Position numbers and translations under genes: made by a program | The notes under the pieces: model-generated | The model's input: the letters and a program-made list of their open reading frames with translations, nothing else | Databases searched by the model: none | Told to the model about the DNA's origin: nothing | In this document: in pieces, positions 49,278 through 58,303 of the stretch | Layout: every line of letters begins with the position of its first letter | How positions within the stretch are numbered: the stretch's first letter is position 1 | Assembly: GCA_947627005.1 (NCBI GenBank) | Contig: CANQUJ010000004.1 | Span: 60,217 to 124,216 of the forward strand | Origin: an uncultured Clostridia bacterium | Lineage (GTDB): Bacteria > Bacillota > Clostridia > Oscillospirales > Ruminococcaceae | DNA length: 64,000 bases | Direction of reading: 5' to 3'

Positions 49278-49626
49278 GCTGCTTGGAGTTCTGCTGTCCG
49301 CGCTGTTTCAGAGATACGTCCCCGCGGACGGCTTTGTGAGGCTGTTTGGCGAGGCTAACGAGGGCTTCGGTGTCTTGATGGCTGCGACGATCGGGGTACC
49401 GCTCTACGCCTGCGGCGGCGGAACGATACCGCTGATTCGCGAGTGGCTCTATTCGGGAATGAGCATGGGCAGCGCGGCGGCCTTTATGCTGACGGGGCCG
49501 TCGACGAAGATAACAAACTTAGGCGCGCTGAAAATCGTCCTCGGACTTAAACATTTCGTTCTCTACCTCGCGTTCGTGATGATTTTCTCGTTCGCGACGG
49601 GAATGATAGTAAACCTTGTTATCTGA
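49278..49626 (+). pseudogene. C-terminal fragment of a DUF318/ArsP-like permease
   Basis: LLGVLLSALFQRYVPADGFVRLFG...VPLYACGGGTIPLIREWLYSGMSMGSAAAFMLTGPSTKITNLGALK; N-terminal part absent. Confidence 0.75.
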
Positions 49627-49640
49627 AAGGAGCAACTAAA

Positions 49641-50330
49641 ATGAAGAAATTTTTTGCGATTTTTGTCTGTTTTGTCATGACTTTGACCTTGGCCGCCTGC
49701 GGGGATACGCCGACCGAAAACATCGAACCCGCCGACAATCTCGAAACGGAAAATACCGCCGAGCCTGCGGAAAATGTTCCCGAAGCCCCCGAAGAATCGC
49801 CCGAAGGAGCTCCAGAGGAGTCGACCGAAGAAGCCCCCGCAGAGGGCGGCAAAACGCTTGTCGTCTACTTCTCCGCGACTAACAACACCGAGGCGGTTGC
49901 GGGCTACATCGCCGAGGCGACCGGCGCTGACATCTTTGAGCTTATCCCGACCGAGCCGTACACCTCGGCCGACCTCGACTGGACCGACCGCGACAGCCGC
50001 GTCTCCCGCGAGCACGACGACGAATCCCTGCGCGCGGTCGAGCTTGAAAACGCCGTACCCGACAACTGGGGCGACTACGACACCGTTTTTGTGGGCTACC
50101 CGATTTGGTGGGGCATTGCTGCGTGGCCGGTAAACGGCTTCATCGCGGCAAACGATTTCACCGGCAAGACCGTGATACCCTTCTGCACGTCCTCTTCATC
50201 GGGCCTCGGCGAGAGCGGCGAACTTCTTGAAGAAGCCGCAGGAACCGGCAACTGGCTCGAGGGTCAGCGGTTCCGCTCGGGCGCTTCGGAAGACGACGTG
50301 AAGGACTGGGTAGCCGGCTTGGAACTATAA
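49641..50330 (+). CDS. Flavodoxin lipoprotein
   Basis: Lipobox LAAC; Glu/Pro-rich linker; KTLVVYFSATNNTEAVAGYIAEATGADIFEL and FVGYPIWWGIAAWPV. Confidence 0.88.
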   Translation: MKKFFAIFVCFVMTLTLAACGDTPTENIEPADNLETENTAEPAENVPEAPEESPEGAPEESTEEAPAEGGKTLVVYFSATNNTEAVAGYIAEATGADIFELIPTEPYTSADLDWTDRDSRVSREHDDESLRAVELENAVPDNWGDYDTVFVGYPIWWGIAAWPVNGFIAANDFTGKTVIPFCTSSSSGLGESGELLEEAAGTGNWLEGQRFRSGASEDDVKDWVAGLEL

Positions 50331-50380
50331 ACGGTTCCGACGCGCGAGTTGACGTCGGGACCGAAACCTACCGCGGGTTT

Positions 50381-51070
50381 GTGATTGACAATATCTACCA
50401 CTCGCCGAGCGACGGCGACATTCATTTTAATGTATACGTCCCCGAAAGCTATGACGGAAGCCGTCCCTACGCGCTGTTTTTCACGCTTCCGGGGTATGAG
50501 GGGCTGTATTTTCAAGGCGTGGCGGAGAATCTTCACGCCGAGGCGTTCGGCTTCGAGGCGCAGAAGTACAATCCCGAGATGATAATCGTCGCCCCGCAGC
50601 TTTCGGATTGGCGGGAAACCTCGGCGAATCAAACGATCGCCCTGCTCGAGTATTTTCTTGAAGCGTACAACATTGACCGCGCGAAAATCTACGCGAACGG
50701 CTATTCGGGCGGCGGGGAGACGATGTCGCTCGTCATGGGCATGCGCCCCGAGCTTTTCACCGCGTATCTGCACTGCTCTTCCCAGTGGGACGGCGACCTT
50801 GAAGTCTTGGCGCAGAGCCGCACGCCGGTATATCTTGTCATCGGCGAGGACGACGAATATTACGGCTCGGAGCCGACGAAGCGCGCCTATAACGAGCTTT
50901 ATGAGCTTTATTCCGCGCAGGGTCTTTCGGAGGACGAAATTGCGGAGCTGCTTGTTTTGGACGTCAAACCCGGCGAATATTTTGAAGAAAGGGGCATGAA
51001 CAACCGGCACGGCGGGGGCGGCCTGTTCGCCTACGATGAGAACATCATGGGCTGGCTGTTCGGAAAATAA
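50381..51070 (+). CDS. Esterase/PHB depolymerase-like alpha/beta-hydrolase
   Basis: ALFFTLPGYEGLYFQG, IYANGYSGGGETMSLVMGM, NNRHGGGGLF; GTG start, no signal peptide in this frame. Confidence 0.75.
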   Translation: MIDNIYHSPSDGDIHFNVYVPESYDGSRPYALFFTLPGYEGLYFQGVAENLHAEAFGFEAQKYNPEMIIVAPQLSDWRETSANQTIALLEYFLEAYNIDRAKIYANGYSGGGETMSLVMGMRPELFTAYLHCSSQWDGDLEVLAQSRTPVYLVIGEDDEYYGSEPTKRAYNELYELYSAQGLSEDEIAELLVLDVKPGEYFEERGMNNRHGGGGLFAYDENIMGWLFGK

Positions 51071-51071
51071 A

Positions 51072-51779
51072 ATGGACAGACCTTATGTTATTTGCCATAT
51101 TTTAACAGCACTCGACGGGAAAATCGACGGCGAATTTTTCGCGATGCCCGAGACGCTTCCCGCGCTGAAAAAGTACGGCGAAATCAGGCAGATTTACGCC
51201 TGCAAAGCGACGATTTACGGCACGACGACTATCGCCGAGGGCTACTCCGACGGATATCTCACCGAGCCGCCGACATGCGAAAAAGTTTACCCGCATGAGG
51301 ATCATATCGCGGATAAGAGCGCGGAAAATTACATTATCTCGCTCGACCCGAGGGGCGTTTTGAGGTGGAGCGGCGCCTATCTCGAAAAGAAAAACCGCCC
51401 AAAGGCGCATGTTGTCGAGGTGCTGACCGACGGCGCCGCGGACGGCTATATCGGCTATCTTCGCGGGCTCGGGGTGTCGTATATTTTCGCGGGAAATGAT
51501 ACCGTCGACTGCGGACTGCTTCTCAAAAAGCTGAAAGCGCTGCTCGGTCTCGAGCGCGTTATGCTCGCGGGCGGCGGGGTCACAAACCAGTCCTTCGCGG
51601 CGGCGGGATTGATCGACGAGCTTAGCATTGTCATAGCCCCGACAGCCGACGGCGACAGCGGCAGCGCCTCGCTCTTTGAAACGGGAGGATTTTCAACACC
51701 GTCGCCGAAAGCATATAAGCTGAAAGCGGCGGAGCAGATTGAAAATGATACGCTTTGGATAAGATATATTAAAAAATAG
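51072..51779 (+). CDS. RibD C-terminal domain / dihydrofolate reductase-like protein
   Basis: MDRPYVICHILTALDGKIDGEFFAMPE...VMLAGGGVTNQSFAAAGLIDELSIVIAP. Confidence 0.85.
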   Translation: MDRPYVICHILTALDGKIDGEFFAMPETLPALKKYGEIRQIYACKATIYGTTTIAEGYSDGYLTEPPTCEKVYPHEDHIADKSAENYIISLDPRGVLRWSGAYLEKKNRPKAHVVEVLTDGAADGYIGYLRGLGVSYIFAGNDTVDCGLLLKKLKALLGLERVMLAGGGVTNQSFAAAGLIDELSIVIAPTADGDSGSASLFETGGFSTPSPKAYKLKAAEQIENDTLWIRYIKK

Positions 51780-51791
51780 GAGGAATAATCA

Positions 51792-51990
51792 ATGAGAAAG
51801 AATTTCGGAGCAAAACCGTGGGTCTACCCGCAGCCGGTGCTGATGATCGGCACATACGACGAGAGCGGCAAGCCCAACCTTATGAACGCGGCTTGGGGCG
51901 GTCAGTACGGCGCGAACACCGTCATGCTCTGCCTTAGCCGTCACAAGACCACCGACAACATCAAGGCGACAGGCGCGTTTACCCTTCTGT
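51792..51990 (+). pseudogene. Flavin reductase N-terminal fragment truncated by element insertion
   Basis: MRKNFGAKPWVYPQPVLMIGTYDESGKPNLMNAAWGGQYGANTVMLCLSRHKTTDNIKATGAFT, then unrelated sequence. Confidence 0.85.
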
Positions 51991-52016
51991 TGTTCTTCAT
52001 TGATTATCCCTCCTGT

Positions 52017-53375
52017 TTAGATAATGCCGTGGAGGTAGTGCTCCTCCTCGGCCTCTTTCTCGATTGAGCCGTTAAGGTTGTTCGGGACGCCTCTGCTCTT
52101 GAGGAGAGGGGCAATAGCCTTTTCGACTGCCTTGCCTATCTTCTCGTCAAGGTCCTCGGCGGTGATTGGAGCCTCGGGCTCTTCGTCTTCGTCCTCGTCA
52201 CCCATAGCCTTCTTGATGGCTGCGTCTATCATATTCTGAATACGTTCGACGGTGATGGGCTCGGTGGTCTTCTTTTCGACCGCGGCGGTCTTGGGCTCCG
52301 CCGGTTCGGTGGTCTTGGGGTCGGCGCCTGCCGTTGCCTTAGCTATTGCCGCAGCTACGACCTGCTCTAACTCTTCTTTTGTCATGTCGATATCCTCCTT
52401 TTGGACGTTGTTGTTTCCGGCTTTGCCGTCGTCGTTTCCGCCGTCGGGTTCCGGTTCATCAAATTCTTTCAAAAAAGCGCCAAAGGCGTCGTAAATGCCT
52501 TTGAGCGTTTCTTTGTTCTTTGTGCTGAGAGCCTTGCCGCTCTTCTCGACCGGCCTGCTCTCTTCCAGCGCTTTGATAACGCTGTCTTTGGCAAGGACGT
52601 CGGTTATCGTCTGGCTGAACTCTCCGAGTACCTCCCTGATGGTGGCCTCGTCGGTTTCCAGACAATAAATGCCCCTGCGCTCGTCGTAGTGGTATAAGAT
52701 GTCAGTGAGTGAGTTGATCGCCGTCCAAAAATTGTTGCGTTTGGCTGCGTCCTCGTACACCTCTGCGAAATCTCCCTTTTCCACTACTTCGAGGCCGAGG
52801 AGTTTTCCCAGCTGCTTAAGCAGCCCTCTCTTTTCCTTGCCTCCGCTTTCCTTTTCGATTGTAGACAAGTCCACATCCTCCTCGCTGTAATGGCCGACAC
52901 CGCCCATGCTGAATCCGGTAATTTCGCCTTTCTGAATCTTGTCCCATACGTTGGGGTCCGTGACTTCTACCGTCATTAGCCATGTGCCTTTTTTGATTGT
53001 TTCGCCGTTGAGCTCGAAATCGGCTTTGGCTATCCAGTTTTCCACGACCTCGACCGCTGATTTTGCAAGTGGCTCAAAGCTGTGCTGAATATCCACCTTG
53101 TCCCCGTTCTTGGTGTACCAAAGAAACGCCTTGACGATTTCCTCCTCGGTCATGTAGTTGCCTTGGCTGTCTTCTACCATCGGCTCGTACACAATTCCGG
53201 TGACGAAATGGCTCGCGGTGTCCGCCTTGATAATCCTTCCGTAGGTCACGAATGACGCCTCGCCGTTCTCTGCTTTGGTGATTAGAAATTTGCGCTTGTT
53301 TGCGGCCTTGTCGACCAAGCTCACGAATGAAATTTTCGCGTCTGTTATTGCGTATGCTTTCTGTACTGTCCGCAT
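52017..53375 (-). CDS. Phage prohead protease (XkdF-like) with scaffold-like C-terminus
   Basis: VTGIVYEPMVEDSQGNYMTEEEIVKAFLWYTKNGDKVDIQHSFEPL...ENWIAKADFELNGETIKKGTWLMTVEVTDPNVWDKIQKGEITGFSMGG. Confidence 0.8.
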   Translation of the reverse strand: MRTVQKAYAITDAKISFVSLVDKAANKRKFLITKAENGEASFVTYGRIIKADTASHFVTGIVYEPMVEDSQGNYMTEEEIVKAFLWYTKNGDKVDIQHSFEPLAKSAVEVVENWIAKADFELNGETIKKGTWLMTVEVTDPNVWDKIQKGEITGFSMGGVGHYSEEDVDLSTIEKESGGKEKRGLLKQLGKLLGLEVVEKGDFAEVYEDAAKRNNFWTAINSLTDILYHYDERRGIYCLETDEATIREVLGEFSQTITDVLAKDSVIKALEESRPVEKSGKALSTKNKETLKGIYDAFGAFLKEFDEPEPDGGNDDGKAGNNNVQKEDIDMTKEELEQVVAAAIAKATAGADPKTTEPAEPKTAAVEKKTTEPITVERIQNMIDAAIKKAMGDEDEDEEPEAPITAEDLDEKIGKAVEKAIAPLLKSRGVPNNLNGSIEKEAEEEHYLHGII

Positions 53376-53413
53376 AATTACACCTCCCTTCGGTAATTGA
53401 CTAAAATATAAAA

Positions 53414-53433
53414 AGCGGTACCGAAATACCGCT
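53414..53433 (-). terminator. Terminator between muF and protease genes
   Basis: Minus strand AGCGGTA-tttcgg-TACCGCT followed by TTTTATATTTTAG. Confidence 0.6.
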
Positions 53434-53555
53434 CTCTACCGTGTATGAATTTTAAGGGGTCTGCGCGACGCTCTGGCGAGCTTTGGAAATAGGCGTAACT
53501 TTTCCTGTCGGAACGCCTAAAACGCTTTGACGGCTCCGTCGCTGCGTTCTCGCGC

Positions 53556-54524
53556 TTATTCCTCAGTTATGCCCGCTCGGGCTTTGTTTTTAGCGTCGAG
53601 TTCCTTCTCCCAACCGTCGTCCGCCTCGTCGATGGCCTCCTGCTGCAACCTCTTCCGCTCTTCGAGCGAGAGGCCGAGAATCTCCTCGCTTACTATCGGC
53701 TGGGAAATACAATGGCAATTCGCCGTTTCTCCGACCGGGAGTATCGGGTCTCTCGGGTACATCGGGTAATATGTTTCCCCGTCGGCTCCGATGAGGGTGT
53801 AAACCGAGTTTTTGGGGACGGTCTGGCCGTCCATATCGACGTGGTTCTCTCTCGGCTCGTTTTTGTGGGCTCCGGTGTGTTTCCAACTCTTACTCTCCAC
53901 CGCGGGGCTCTGCATATACGCCTCCTGTTGAGCGACGCTGTGAGCCCTCAATACCTCGGTGACGGCGACGGTTCGGGCTCGGTAATACTCGTCGCGTATT
54001 CCGCTCTCGCGTATCTGCCGGGTAAATTCCGCTATGCCCTGTCCCTCTTTCAAGCCGTCTGTCAAAATCTTCTCTATCTGGTTCCCGCTGTTGAGCTGCA
54101 TAATTTCGGCAAGCTGCTCGCTCCAAGATACTACCCACGCCGTCGTCCTTTTCGACACCTGCTCCAAGAACAGGTCCCGATCGGTCTGCTGAATATAGTA
54201 GCCGATAAAGTCCGGCATAAAAGCCGAAAAACGCTCTTTGAAAATCTTGACGAGCTTTGCCCGCAGCGGGTCGTTGATTTTTACTCCGGGCCAAACTTTT
54301 TTTGCGTAGGTCTTAAGGTCTACCGCCTTCTCCGCTGACTTGATGAAATAATCGGTTTCGTCTACGAGGGCTTCTGCGACCTCGTCCTCGATTTCCTGCG
54401 CGTGTTTCAATGTTTCTTTCGGCTTGATGTAGCCCTCTTTCCCGAGCTGGTCTTTGAGTTTGTCGTCCGCCTTGCTGATGTATGCGTCTATCGCCTTAAT
54501 CAGGGGCTCGCAGTATGAGCACAT
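53556..54524 (-). CDS. Phage head morphogenesis protein (Mu gpF-like)
   Basis: ARTVAVTEVLRAHSVAQQEAY...WKHTGAHKNEPRENHVDMDGQTVPKNSVYTL...GETANCHC. Confidence 0.9.
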   Translation of the reverse strand: MCSYCEPLIKAIDAYISKADDKLKDQLGKEGYIKPKETLKHAQEIEDEVAEALVDETDYFIKSAEKAVDLKTYAKKVWPGVKINDPLRAKLVKIFKERFSAFMPDFIGYYIQQTDRDLFLEQVSKRTTAWVVSWSEQLAEIMQLNSGNQIEKILTDGLKEGQGIAEFTRQIRESGIRDEYYRARTVAVTEVLRAHSVAQQEAYMQSPAVESKSWKHTGAHKNEPRENHVDMDGQTVPKNSVYTLIGADGETYYPMYPRDPILPVGETANCHCISQPIVSEEILGLSLEERKRLQQEAIDEADDGWEKELDAKNKARAGITEE

Positions 54525-54547
54525 AAAATATCCCGCCTCCTAACGAA

Positions 54548-54578
54548 AAACGGCCTGCGCGTTCACGCAAGCCGTTTG
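54548..54578 (-). terminator. Terminator-like hairpin upstream of muF
   Basis: Minus strand AAACGGC...GCCGTTTTTCG. Confidence 0.55.
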
Positions 54579-54583
54579 TTTCT

Positions 54584-54814
54584 TTATTCTGGAATAATGT
54601 CGCCGCGGGCTTTTCTCTCTTTGGCAAATGTTGTGAGCGCTCCGCAGTAGCAGCAAAATGTGTCGTCGTCCTCGAATACGGCGTCCTTGCACAGCGGCGT
54701 GCGCTGCTCCGAGCAACGGTTTTTGTCGTTTACAAGCTCTACCCCGCATTTCGAGCAGTATCTCGCAAGCCCTTTGTACCTCTTGCCGCAGTTGGGGCAA
54801 ATTCTGTCGGGCAT
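54584..54814 (-). CDS. Small zinc-ribbon protein
   Basis: CPNCGKRYKGLARYCSKCG and a second Cys pair FCCYCG. Confidence 0.6.
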   Translation of the reverse strand: MPDRICPNCGKRYKGLARYCSKCGVELVNDKNRCSEQRTPLCKDAVFEDDDTFCCYCGALTTFAKERKARGDIIPE

Positions 54815-54840
54815 TTTTATACCTCCTATGTTTTGTCTGC

Positions 54841-55098
54841 TTAGAAAGACATCTCGAGGTCGTATGCGATTGCCGAGGGGCGACCGATTTTGAAAACGCC
54901 TATCGGGATTTTCCCGGCCTCGTAATCCTTTTTCGCCTCTTCGTACATATTCTCAATATATCCGTCCTCAAACAGGTATTTTCGTACCTCTTCGTCGGTA
55001 ACCCCGTTAGCCTTTATGCAGGCTCCGCGTCCCTTTACGAAATGGTCGTAGATATACTTTTTCCAATCTTCTAACGTGGGTATCTTCTCTTTGCTCAT
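54841..55098 (-). CDS. Phage hypothetical protein
   Basis: 85 aa, in operon with portal. Confidence 0.5.
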   Translation of the reverse strand: MSKEKIPTLEDWKKYIYDHFVKGRGACIKANGVTDEEVRKYLFEDGYIENMYEEAKKDYEAGKIPIGVFKIGRPSAIAYDLEMSF

Positions 55099-55110
55099 CT
55101 GCTTGCCTCC

Positions 55111-57330
55111 TTACATGGCGCTGTTTCTGGCGTTCATTGCGTTCTCGTATCCGTCATCGCCGCTGAATCCGGTTGTCGATGAAAGAAATCCGTTCATTTC
55201 GGCTTTTAGCTCATTTGTGGAAAGAGTGGATTTGTCCCCGGTGTACTTCCAAAAGATGATAGGCTCCTCTTCGTCCCGGCCTTCTTTCCAACCGGGAGGG
55301 GCAAAGTCCTTGCTAAATTCGCACCAGCTTACCGGCTCGAACCCGCATTTTCTGTAAAATCCGTACAAGCCCGAAAAGGCGTCGAGCTTTGTGCCGCCGT
55401 TGTCTACTGCCATTTGCAGTAAATCTCTGCCCTTCGTGCTGTCGCTTGCGTTTCCACAAACGCTGATTATGTCGCCGTCTTCCGTGACTGCGACGACGCT
55501 GCCGCCCTCGGTCGAATAGAGCTTATCGCTCCCGTACTCTTCGGCGGTGTGCGAATAGTCGTCTACGCGCCATGCTATATCGGCAGGCTGCGACTGTTTG
55601 GCGTCCTTCAAGAGGGACATAAACCTTTCCGGGGTCGGGCATTGAAACTCGACGCCGGTGCTGCTTATGGCCGAGCCTCCGCCGCTTGTAAATCTCCCGT
55701 GCTCGTCGCGGGGGTGGGCGTCTTCGTTCCAGTCCCCTTTAATTATGCTCCCTTTTTTCAGAAAAGTAAAGTCTTTTTCAAAATTTTTCAAAAAATTTTT
55801 TACTTCCTTAAGTATCGCCACGATTTCGGTGTCGTTCTTTTCGAGGGCCTTCGCTATCTGGCTGTCTACCTGCTGGGCTATCTGTTGGTTCTGCTGGGGC
55901 TGCTGCTGCGCTGCGTTAGCCTGCTTTGAGATGGCGAGCGGTATATCTCCCCACGGTTCCGTGTAGTCCTCTGAAACTTCTCCGAGGGCCTTGTAGAGTA
56001 TCTCTTTCGCCTTATTCGGCGTAAGCCCTCCGGCGGCGTTCGTTATGGTGAGCATTCTTGCAAGGTCGTCCGGGTTGTTGATGTCTGGCGCCTTGAAGTA
56101 CACCTCGACTTCCTTGAACTGATAGTCGTTGAGAAGAAGGTGGTTTATCCTCCACGCGAGGCGTCCGCGCTCCGGCTGGAATACCTGTTGTTCGGTAACT
56201 TCCTGCGCTGTCTGGGCCGTGGCTCTGTTGAAGTCGGTCGTGTAGCCGACGTAAAGGTCTGGGAGGAGGAAAGAGGACTGAACTTTTTTCCGGTGGTTGT
56301 CGATGTAGTCTTGGAATAGCTCGTCTTTCTGCAAAATCCCGGCGAGGTCCTTTATCTCGATTTCCGGTTTTGGCTCCTGCTCGAAATCGAGCGAGCCGTT
56401 GGTGCCTTCTGCCTCGAGGATTAAGAATGCGTGTTGTCCGCTCTCGCCCTTTATCTCGTCAACGTAGGTTTGGAGCTTTGTAAACGATTCCTCGGTGAGC
56501 GTTCCGCCTCGAACGACTATCAGCAGAGGGGTGTGCCTGCCGTTGATGAAGTAGTTGTTGTTGAGCTCTTCGGCCCGTCTGGCTCCGTCTACGCCGAGAA
56601 TCTGGCCTATCCATCGAACTTGCCCGTATGGCGCGGTCCCGATTTTAAATTCGAGGATTTCGTTCGCCTGTTTGTCGATTTCAAGCGTTTCGCCGTCGGC
56701 GAGGTATTTGCCGGTGGTCGCGTCCATTATGCGCGGGTCGCCGAACTCTTTGAAGTACACGGTGCTCCCGCTTATAGTCTGCTTATACTTACGGAATCGC
56801 TTCTTGCGCTCGGTCGCTTGCCCGTGGTGGTAAAAGGTCGTTTCTATGTAGGGGTCGAGAGGTATGGATTTTCTTATCGACGGTGTTTCCTCGATGAAGT
56901 CCGCCTGTACGACTTCTCCGGCCGGGTCCCTGATAATTTCGAGGTACGCTATGCCGTAGGTTTCTCTGGCCTCTATGACGTTCTCTATCAGCTCTTTGGT
57001 GTCCTGCTCCAAGGTGAGGAGCTCGACGATCTCGGTCATTCGCTCGAACTCCGCTGCCATCTCCGGCGTTTCGTCTTTGTCTTCGATGTATTTCACGCCT
57101 ATGCCGAATCCGGCGATATTGTTTCGGTAGGCGTTTATGCACTGGGGCAGGATTGAGCTATGCTCTACAAACTGTTTGAGCCCTTTGAGGTCGAGGGGCG
57201 GCGTAATCCATATATCCGCGTCGTTTCCCTTTTCCGCGGTGAGCTGTACCGGCGCCTCTGCCTTTGCTATCCCTCCGGTGCTCGACTTTATGAGCCTGAC
57301 CTCCATTGACGCTGGCTTTTTAGCGTTCAC
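55111..57330 (-). CDS. Phage portal protein with C-terminal acetyltransferase-like domain
   Basis: Portal: FVEHSSILPQCINAYRNNIAGFGIGVKY...NNYFINGRHTPLLIVVRGG. Linker DAHPRDEHGRFTSGGG, then VVAVTEDGDIISVCGN...GRDLLQMAVDNGGTKLDAFSGLYGFYRKCGFEPVSW. Confidence 0.85.
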   Translation of the reverse strand: MNAKKPASMEVRLIKSSTGGIAKAEAPVQLTAEKGNDADIWITPPLDLKGLKQFVEHSSILPQCINAYRNNIAGFGIGVKYIEDKDETPEMAAEFERMTEIVELLTLEQDTKELIENVIEARETYGIAYLEIIRDPAGEVVQADFIEETPSIRKSIPLDPYIETTFYHHGQATERKKRFRKYKQTISGSTVYFKEFGDPRIMDATTGKYLADGETLEIDKQANEILEFKIGTAPYGQVRWIGQILGVDGARRAEELNNNYFINGRHTPLLIVVRGGTLTEESFTKLQTYVDEIKGESGQHAFLILEAEGTNGSLDFEQEPKPEIEIKDLAGILQKDELFQDYIDNHRKKVQSSFLLPDLYVGYTTDFNRATAQTAQEVTEQQVFQPERGRLAWRINHLLLNDYQFKEVEVYFKAPDINNPDDLARMLTITNAAGGLTPNKAKEILYKALGEVSEDYTEPWGDIPLAISKQANAAQQQPQQNQQIAQQVDSQIAKALEKNDTEIVAILKEVKNFLKNFEKDFTFLKKGSIIKGDWNEDAHPRDEHGRFTSGGGSAISSTGVEFQCPTPERFMSLLKDAKQSQPADIAWRVDDYSHTAEEYGSDKLYSTEGGSVVAVTEDGDIISVCGNASDSTKGRDLLQMAVDNGGTKLDAFSGLYGFYRKCGFEPVSWCEFSKDFAPPGWKEGRDEEEPIIFWKYTGDKSTLSTNELKAEMNGFLSSTTGFSGDDGYENAMNARNSAM

Positions 57331-58291
57331 TGTTATCTCCTCCGTTCTTCCTTATGGTACCGCCCTTTGCCCTTGCCGGTTTGAGCGGTAGGCATAAAAG
57401 CATAACGCAGTCCGCCTCGTCCGGGCTCGGTATGGTGAGAAATTCCCTTGTTGGGAGCTCCTCAAAATCGGAGTTTACCGTTCCGTCGTCGCTTACCGTG
57501 TGAATCCAAAATCCGCGTTTCTGTCCCTCATCGTTAAAATTGAATTGGGAAATCGCTCCGCAGTAGAATGCGTTTTTGCAGCCTTCAAGCTGTTGGGGGC
57601 GGTGTATGTGGCCGAAACAGGTGAGGTCGAAATCCGCCGCCGCAAGCGTGTCGGGATAAACAATCGGCTCGAACTGGCTGAAAAATGCCGTTTGACCGCT
57701 CTCCATGTTGCAACCGGCTACCGTGAAATGCGAAACGAGTATCGACGGCTCGTAGGGGTTGCACTGCGCTTTGAGACCTAAAATCATCTCGGTAATCGCT
57801 TTGGTGAATACCTCGTTTTCTTCTTCTTTGGAAAGCCCGGGGTGTTTCGCTCTGTAATATCCGCGGTCGAATCCGGGGAGGCAGGCGACCTGTACGGTGG
57901 CTCCCGTGTATGTGTGAATGGTCTGTACGCCGGGCTCGGTGACGATTGTAATGCTGCTGTCGCCCTCTAAGGCGGTTCTGAGCATATTGAACTGCTCGTC
58001 ACTATCGTGGTTCGGGGTGCCTCTCATCACGACTACCGGGCAAATCTTTGCGAGCTTGCGGATAAAGTTTACCGCAGCCCGGTTTTCTTTGAGGCCTCTG
58101 TCGCTCCAAACTCTCGCTTGATGGAAAACGTCCCCGGCGATAATTGCTATGTCGGCACCGGTGGTCAATGCCGTGCAAACGAGTGAATCGAGCGCGTGGA
58201 GCGTGTCGAGGTATCTGGCGTTCTCGCCGTTCTTCTCCGGTCCCGGGTAGCTCCCTATGTGAAGGTCGCCGGTGTGTAGAACTCTAATCAT
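57320..58291 (-). CDS. Mre11/SbcD-like metallophosphoesterase
   Basis: MIRVLHTGDLHIGS, IIAGDVFHQA, GTPNHDSD, CFGHIHRPQ phosphoesterase motifs. Confidence 0.85.
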   Translation of the reverse strand: MIRVLHTGDLHIGSYPGPEKNGENARYLDTLHALDSLVCTALTTGADIAIIAGDVFHQARVWSDRGLKENRAAVNFIRKLAKICPVVVMRGTPNHDSDEQFNMLRTALEGDSSITIVTEPGVQTIHTYTGATVQVACLPGFDRGYYRAKHPGLSKEEENEVFTKAITEMILGLKAQCNPYEPSILVSHFTVAGCNMESGQTAFFSQFEPIVYPDTLAAADFDLTCFGHIHRPQQLEGCKNAFYCGAISQFNFNDEGQKRGFWIHTVSDDGTVNSDFEELPTREFLTIPSPDEADCVMLLCLPLKPARAKGGTIRKNGGDNSER

Positions 58292-58303
58292 CTGCTTACC
58301 CCC

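Noticed and set aside
56431-57156. 241-aa ORF antisense to the portal gene
   Set aside because: Shadow ORF.
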